NCBI GenBank assembly: GCA_902363335.1
Contig: CABIZV010000006.1
Span: 1-64,000, forward strand
DNA length: 64,000 nt
Origin: Enterobacteriaceae bacterium
GTDB lineage: Bacteria > Pseudomonadota > Gammaproteobacteria > Enterobacterales > Enterobacteriaceae
Direction of reading: 5' to 3'
The notes under the pieces were generated by a model that did no database searches, was not told the origin of the DNA, and worked only from the letters and a program-made list of their open reading frames with translations. The position numbers and the translations under genes are program-made. This document shows, one piece after another, positions 59,283 to 64,000 of this stretch. Position 1 is the stretch's first letter. Every line of letters begins with the position of its first letter.

Positions 59283-61263
59283 AACGACTCTGCTTTCTCA
59301 GCAAATAGATAAAGTACGGCGCCCCAATAAAGGTCGACAGCAGCCCCGCCGGTATTTGATACGGGAACATCAGCATCCTTCCGCACCAGTCAGCAAACAC
59401 CAACAGCAAGCCACCGATCAGGGCCGAAATCACAATGTGCGGCATCGTACGTCGGAATCCCATCATGCGCGCAATATGCGGCGCCATCAGCCCCACAAAG
59501 CTTAGTGGGCCAATCGTCAGCGTAGCCGCCGCCGTCAGACACGCTGCTAACAGCAGCAGGCCAACGCGCGCAGGCGTCAGCGCCATGCCAATTGACCGCG
59601 CCGTTTCGCCGCCGAGCGGTAAAATCGTCAGCCAACGACGGCACAGCGGAACCAGCATCAACAACATGATCATCGCGATTGCCGACTGCACGACCTGCTT
59701 ACCGGTCGCGTTATAGGTAGAGCCGGAGATCCACGTCAGAATTTGCGCCATTCGCGGATCGCCGCTGGCCTGCAACATCATCAGCAACATGGTAAAGGCC
59801 GTGCTCAGCGCCATCCCCGCCAGCAGCATACGCTGTGGTGAGAAGCCACCGCGTCCGGCAGCAATCAGGATAACCAGCAGCGTGACCGCCGCGCCAAGGC
59901 TCCCCGCTGGCAGCAGCCAGCCAAACGCGTTTCCGGGGACTAAAAACAGCATCAATACCACGCCAAATGCCGCACCGGAGCTTATTCCCAGAACTTCGGG
60001 ACTGGCCATCGGGTTGCCGGTCAGGCGCTGGATAATACAGCCCGCCACCGCCAGCATCACCCCGGCAATCAACGCGGAAGCAATACGCGGCCAGCGCCAC
60101 TGCATCAGCTGGTCGAGCAGCTCACCGCTGGCCCAGTGCCAGCTAGTCGCATCACGCCCCAGCGACAGCGCGACAAACACCGCCAGCAGTAAAATCACCG
60201 CCCCGCTCAGCGCAAACCACTGCACATGATGACGTTCGCTGGCAACGCTATCGCTCGCGTTCATCGACGGCGCGCTCATGCTACGCAGCCGTGGCAGCAG
60301 CCACAGCAGCAGCGGCGCGCCAATCAGCGCCGTTACCGAACCGGTGGAGACTTCCATCCACACGCGGGTCAGCCACAAAATTAACTGGTCAGAAAGCCAA
60401 AGAATCAGCGCACCAATCAGCGGGGCCAGCAGCAGGCGCGAGAGCAGACGCCGAGCGCCGAGCATCTTCGCCAGCAGCGGCGCAAACAGTCCGATAAAAC
60501 CGATAATCCCCACCGCGTTAACGAGGAAAGCGCTGATCACAATCGCCAGCGTTAACGCTCCCAGACGCGCCAATGACAGCGCCAGCCCCAGGTTACGCGC
60601 CACGCCATCGTCCAGCCCCATTAAGGTCAGCGGACGCAGCAGCAGCAAGGTCAGCATCACGCCGCCCAGCAGCTGCGGCCACAGGCGCTGCACCACGCTC
60701 CAGTCGGTTTGCGTCAGCGTACCGGTGCTCCACAGGAACATGCTCTGCAATTGGTCATGATGGAACAGCACCATCAGCTGGTTAATGGCCCCACAGTAGA
60801 GGCTCACTACCAGCCCCGCCAGAATCAGCGTCACCGGCGAGAGGCGTTTGCCCCACGCCACGCCAAACACCAGCGCCCCCACGATGCAGGCGCCCGCGAG
60901 CGCGGCAAACTGCGATGTCAATACGCCCGGCACCGCCCACAGCGTGGTGACGGTCATGCCAAGCTGCGCGCCGGTCGCCACGCCGAGCGTCGTCGGCTCG
61001 GCCAGCGGGTTACGCAGCACTTGCTGGAACAGGACGCCGACCAGCCCCAATCCTGCGCCCACCAGCAGCGAAATCACCAGCCGCGGCAGCAAACTGTAGT
61101 GGAACAGCATCTGGTCGATGGCGTCGATATCCGGCAGGCGTGCTGCCTTGAACCACTGCGCGTAAGGCAGCGCAATATTGAAGTTAAACCAGGTGAGTCC
61201 CAGCGCCGCGATAAACAGCGTCAGCAATAAGATGGCGGCAAAAGGTGAGAATTTTGCGTTCAC
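59281..61263 (-). CDS. fhuB: Ferric hydroxamate ABC transporter permease
   Basis: A 660-residue double-length permease (two FecCD halves of about 330 residues fused in one chain) for ferrichrome and other hydroxamates. Each half carries the cytoplasmic coupling region, for example GFIGLFAPLLAKMLG and SFVGLMAPHIARMMG. Same length as E. coli. It overlaps fhuD by 4 bp and is the last gene of fhuACDB. Confidence 0.97.
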   Translation of the reverse strand: MNAKFSPFAAILLLTLFIAALGLTWFNFNIALPYAQWFKAARLPDIDAIDQMLFHYSLLPRLVISLLVGAGLGLVGVLFQQVLRNPLAEPTTLGVATGAQLGMTVTTLWAVPGVLTSQFAALAGACIVGALVFGVAWGKRLSPVTLILAGLVVSLYCGAINQLMVLFHHDQLQSMFLWSTGTLTQTDWSVVQRLWPQLLGGVMLTLLLLRPLTLMGLDDGVARNLGLALSLARLGALTLAIVISAFLVNAVGIIGFIGLFAPLLAKMLGARRLLSRLLLAPLIGALILWLSDQLILWLTRVWMEVSTGSVTALIGAPLLLWLLPRLRSMSAPSMNASDSVASERHHVQWFALSGAVILLLAVFVALSLGRDATSWHWASGELLDQLMQWRWPRIASALIAGVMLAVAGCIIQRLTGNPMASPEVLGISSGAAFGVVLMLFLVPGNAFGWLLPAGSLGAAVTLLVILIAAGRGGFSPQRMLLAGMALSTAFTMLLMMLQASGDPRMAQILTWISGSTYNATGKQVVQSAIAMIMLLMLVPLCRRWLTILPLGGETARSIGMALTPARVGLLLLAACLTAAATLTIGPLSFVGLMAPHIARMMGFRRTMPHIVISALIGGLLLVFADWCGRMLMFPYQIPAGLLSTFIGAPYFIYLLRKQSR

Positions 61264-62150
61264 GCTTTGCCTCCCAATGCGTTATCCAGAATGCGGGCAA
61301 AGTGCATCGCCGACAGCGTAGCCCCGTAGAACCATACCGCCGGAACCACCTGCATCCGGTTGGCACGAACGAACGGCATCGCCTGCCACAGCGGGGTGGC
61401 GGTAAGCTGACGCATTTCAGCGGCGTTACCGTGATCGAAACACAGAACGTCGACGTCTTTGTAGGCCGCCAGACGGTCGATACCCACCGCCGTGCTGCCC
61501 CAGAAATTGGTTTCTCCCTGCCAGGCGTTTTTGACGCCTAAGCGGTCAAGCACCTCCTGGAACAGACAGTTGGGGCCAAAGACCAGCATATGGCGCGGGT
61601 CAAGCAGCGACATCATTAATAACGGGCGATCGCCACGCTGCGCAAAGTGCGGTTTCAGGCGGTCAATAAACGCGTCGAACTCAGCCAGATGACGCTGCGC
61701 CACCGCCTGCTTGTCGAGCATATCCGCCATTTCCAGCAACGAACGCTGGGCCTGCGCCAGCGGTTTTTTACCGTCGCTGAAGGCAAAGCTGCGCCCAGGC
61801 GCGATTCTGGCGAGGATCTCCGGCGAAGGGCCATAGCCCGCCGACCAGACCAGCATGGAGGGCTTCATCTGCGTCAACAGTTCGAGATTAGGTTCAGTGC
61901 GCAGACCCACGTCAATCACCGAGTCCGGCAGGGCCGGTTCGTTAACCCACATGCGGTAGTTGGGGATATCCGCCACACCATAAGGAGTAACGCCCAGCGC
62001 CAGCATCAGTTCAACGGGCAGCCATTCCAGCGCCACGATACGCTCGGCGCTAATCGGCGCGGCCTGCGCCTTTTGCATCTGCCATATGAGCGGTGAGAGC
62101 GCCATCGCCGTCAGCAAACGGCGGCGGCTAATCAGGTTTGAGGCGGTCAT
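61260..62150 (-). CDS. fhuD: Ferric hydroxamate periplasmic binding protein
   Basis: A 296-residue class III binding protein for hydroxamate siderophores. The N-terminus holds a twin-arginine motif (SRRRLLTA) and a hydrophobic stretch ending near AQA (residue 30), which marks Tat export as in E. coli. It overlaps fhuC by 1 nt and fhuB by 4 nt. Confidence 0.96.
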   Translation of the reverse strand: MTASNLISRRRLLTAMALSPLIWQMQKAQAAPISAERIVALEWLPVELMLALGVTPYGVADIPNYRMWVNEPALPDSVIDVGLRTEPNLELLTQMKPSMLVWSAGYGPSPEILARIAPGRSFAFSDGKKPLAQAQRSLLEMADMLDKQAVAQRHLAEFDAFIDRLKPHFAQRGDRPLLMMSLLDPRHMLVFGPNCLFQEVLDRLGVKNAWQGETNFWGSTAVGIDRLAAYKDVDVLCFDHGNAAEMRQLTATPLWQAMPFVRANRMQVVPAVWFYGATLSAMHFARILDNALGGKA

Positions 62151-62947
62151 CAGTAGACAAAACTTACCGGTGCGGCACCGGCTGGGTGAGGCAGTATCCC
62201 CATCGGAATACCGTAGATTTTTTCCAGCGTCTCGCTGCGCATCAGTTCATCAGGCGTGCCCTGGGCAATCATTTCGCCCCCACGCAGCGCGACCAGATAG
62301 TCACAGTAGCGGGCCGCCATGTTGATGTCGTGCAGCACGGCAACCACCGTCAGTCCACGCTGTTCGCTCAAGCGATGTATCAGCGCCAGCACGTCCACCT
62401 GATGGGCAATATCCAGCGCGGAGGTCGGTTCATCCAGCAGCAGACAGCGGCTATCCTGCGCTACCAGCATGGCAATCCACGCACGCTGACGTTCGCCGCC
62501 GGAGAGGCTATCGACCAGACGCTGCGCCAGCGGTTTCAGCCCTACCAGCGCAATCGCTTCATCCACTTTTTCACGGTCAGCCACGCCAAATCGTCCTAAC
62601 GCTCCGTGCCACGGGTAGCGACCAATCGCCACCAGCTCACGCACCGTCATCCCTTCTGCGGGCGGCAGTTGCTGGGGCAGATAGGCAACCTTGCGGGCAA
62701 AGGCTTTGCTATTCCAGCTCGCCAGCGGCTGACTGTCCAGCAGGATCTCTCCTTCAGACGGCGGCTGATGGCAGCCCAGCATTTTCAGCAAGGTGGATTT
62801 GCCCGAGCCGTTGTGGCCGATAAGTCCGGTCACTTTGCCCGCTGGGAAGGTTAAGGAGAGTGGATGTAACAGGGTGCGACCAGGCACGCGGAAAGCCACC
62901 TCGACCAAAGAGAAGGTGGTGTCGGAATGAGTTGTGTTGTCCTGCAT
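62150..62947 (-). CDS. fhuC: Ferric hydroxamate ABC transporter ATP-binding protein
   Basis: A 265-residue ATPase of FhuBCD. It has Walker A GHNGSGKST, signature LSGGERQR, Walker B CLLLDEPTS and the switch His in AVLHDINMA. The start at 62947 gives the E. coli length; an in-frame ATG four codons upstream is possible. It follows fhuA and a hairpin. Confidence 0.97.
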   Translation of the reverse strand: MQDNTTHSDTTFSLVEVAFRVPGRTLLHPLSLTFPAGKVTGLIGHNGSGKSTLLKMLGCHQPPSEGEILLDSQPLASWNSKAFARKVAYLPQQLPPAEGMTVRELVAIGRYPWHGALGRFGVADREKVDEAIALVGLKPLAQRLVDSLSGGERQRAWIAMLVAQDSRCLLLDEPTSALDIAHQVDVLALIHRLSEQRGLTVVAVLHDINMAARYCDYLVALRGGEMIAQGTPDELMRSETLEKIYGIPMGILPHPAGAAPVSFVY

Positions 62948-62964
62948 AACCGTCAACATGTTAA

Positions 62965-62987
62965 AGGGCGCGGAAAATCCGCGCCCT
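62965..62987 (-). terminator. Hairpin between fhuA and fhuC
   Basis: A perfect 10-bp stem (AGGGCGCGGA/TCCGCGCCCT) with a 3-nt loop lies 8 bp after the fhuA stop. On the minus strand it is followed only by TTTAACATG. It probably protects or attenuates the transcript so that the receptor is made in excess of FhuCDB. Confidence 0.7.
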
Positions 62988-62995
62988 GGAGGTGG

Positions 62996-64000
62996 TTAGA
63001 AACGGAACGTTGCGGTAGCAACAACCTGACGCTCTGCGCCCCAGTAGCATGCGTATTCGCTATAGCAGCTGGAGACGTATTCACGGTCAAACAGGTTATT
63101 GACGTTAACGGCAACGGAGGAGCCCGGCAGGCCGAAACGCGCCAGATCGTATTTCACCATGGCGTCAGCTACGGTGTAGCTGCCAACGTTGAACGAATCG
63201 TTTTTCTTCGCTGCGTCATTTTTGTAGTAGCTCACCGTCGAACCGGTATAGCGCACACCAGCACCGAAGGTCAGGCCGCTAAGCGCCGTGTCATAAAAGG
63301 TGTAATCCGTCCACAGTGACGCTTGATTACGTGGCACCTCAGCCGGGCGTTTGCCTTTAAAGATGGTGTCTTCAGTATATTCAGCATCGTTATAGCTATA
63401 GGCTGCGGTCACGTTGATATTTTCGTTAACCGCCGCTTTCGCTTCCAGCTCAAGACCGCGGGAACGAATCTCACCCGCCTGCACGCTATACAGCCCCGTA
63501 GAGTCGTTCGGGTCAGACGTCAGGTTTTTGTCTTTGGTCAGCTGGTAAATCGCCGCGGTCAGGACTACCGGCATATCTTTCGGTACGTACTTCACGCCAG
63601 CTTCGTACTGCTTGCCGCGAGACGGATCGAACGGTTTGCCATCTTTTGTTGAACCAGAGGTCGGTTCGAAAGATTCGCTGTAGCTGAAATATGGAGAGAT
63701 TCCGTTATCAAACAGATAGTTCAGACCACCACGCCAGGTAAATTGCTGATCGTGATTTTGCGCCAGAGAGTTGCTGGAGCGGGTCAGAGTTGAGGCCATC
63801 GCGTAGTCATAGCGACCACCCAGCGTCAGCACCCATTTGTCCCATTCCATTTGATCTTGCGCGTACAGGCCCGTTTGTTCCATACGGTTTAGTACCGCAT
63901 ATGGGAAGTTAACGGAGACATTCGGATTACCGTACTGCGGGTTGTTCATATCCAGCGGGCTGGCTGAACCATACTGAGCGTCAATATCGTTACGCATGCG
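62996..64000 (-). CDS. fhuA: Ferrichrome outer-membrane receptor FhuA (C-terminal part)
   Basis: The last 334 or so residues of a TonB-dependent receptor; the 5' part lies beyond the right edge. The barrel region contains the family-typical TLGGRYDYA, SYSESFEPTSG and NVNNLFDREY segments. It ends in a terminal Phe (VVATATFRF) used for BAM recognition. A cysteine pair near the C-terminus (SSCYSEYACYWG) matches the E. coli FhuA pair. It imports ferrichrome and serves as a phage and colicin receptor in E. coli. Heads the fhuACDB operon. Confidence 0.95.
   Translation of the reverse strand, partial: RMRNDIDAQYGSASPLDMNNPQYGNPNVSVNFPYAVLNRMEQTGLYAQDQMEWDKWVLTLGGRYDYAMASTLTRSSNSLAQNHDQQFTWRGGLNYLFDNGISPYFSYSESFEPTSGSTKDGKPFDPSRGKQYEAGVKYVPKDMPVVLTAAIYQLTKDKNLTSDPNDSTGLYSVQAGEIRSRGLELEAKAAVNENINVTAAYSYNDAEYTEDTIFKGKRPAEVPRNQASLWTDYTFYDTALSGLTFGAGVRYTGSTVSYYKNDAAKKNDSFNVGSYTVADAMVKYDLARFGLPGSSVAVNVNNLFDREYVSSCYSEYACYWGAERQVVATATFRF

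Noticed and set aside
57902..59386. A 494-codon open frame antisense to hemL
   Set aside because: It mirrors the codon pattern of hemL, has an arginine/histidine-rich composition and no recognisable domain, and it runs over hemL and into the REP and fhuB end. It is a shadow of a GC-rich gene.
59281..61263. fhuB as a possible fusion artefact
   Set aside because: Two FecCD halves in one chain is the normal architecture of FhuB (660 residues), not an anomaly.
1..64000. CRISPR array, prophage, integrase, or tRNA gene
   Set aside because: None was seen: no regularly spaced repeats, no phage structural or integrase genes, and no cloverleaf with a CCA end. tRNAs of the adjoining rRNA operon would lie outside the window.

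Overview
This window is chromosomal DNA from a member of the Enterobacteriaceae. Gene order and protein sequences follow, in reverse orientation, the Escherichia coli K-12 segment from the rRNA operon next to gmhB through to fhuA. From left to right it holds an rRNA operon promoter and leader, gmhB, metNIQ, rcsF, trmO, proS, nlpE, arfB, yaeQ, yaeP-rof, tilS, gloA2, ldcC, accA-dnaE, rnhB-lpxB-lpxA-fabZ-lpxD-skp-bamA-rseP-cdsA-uppS-dxr, frr, pyrH, tsf-rpsB, map, glnD, dapD, yaeH, cdaR, degP, dgt, mtn-btuF-yadS, erpA, clcA, hemL, fhuBDC and the 3' part of fhuA. The genus is not certain. The accessory genes point away from E. coli itself and toward an Enterobacter, Kluyvera, Klebsiella or Citrobacter-like organism (inference only).

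Most of the window is housekeeping. About 16-34 kb is a dense, co-directional minus-strand block. It covers fatty acid, lipid A and outer-membrane assembly (accA, fabZ, lpxABD, skp, bamA, rseP), replication (dnaE, rnhB), phospholipid and undecaprenyl synthesis (cdsA, uppS), isoprenoids (dxr) and translation (frr, tsf, rpsB). Regulatory sites visible in the DNA include the rRNA P1/P2 promoters with boxA, MetJ boxes before metN, a near-consensus sigma-E promoter before degP, the structured rpsB leader, and many intrinsic terminators.

Three accessory insertions interrupt the E. coli-like order. (1) A secreted three-domain GH19 chitinase (GH19 + PKD + CBM5/12) lies between ldcC and accA. (2) A 996-residue M60/enhancin-type zinc metalloprotease with three related C-terminal repeats lies between yaeH and cdaR. 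(3) Between clcA and hemL lies a sugar locus: an ascorbate-type PTS (IIA, IIB, IIC) in one operon with a full-length extra transketolase, divergent from a GntR/HutC regulator. It is followed by a highly structured non-coding element whose two leading hairpins both present ACA-GGGA-TGT tips resembling CsrA-binding hairpins. The E. coli genes yaeF (between nlpE and proS) and yaeI (next to dapD) are absent.

The items most worth follow-up are the PTS-transketolase locus of unknown substrate, the hairpin element beside it, and the M60 protein that lacks a recognisable signal peptide. No CRISPR array, prophage, insertion sequence or tRNA gene was seen.
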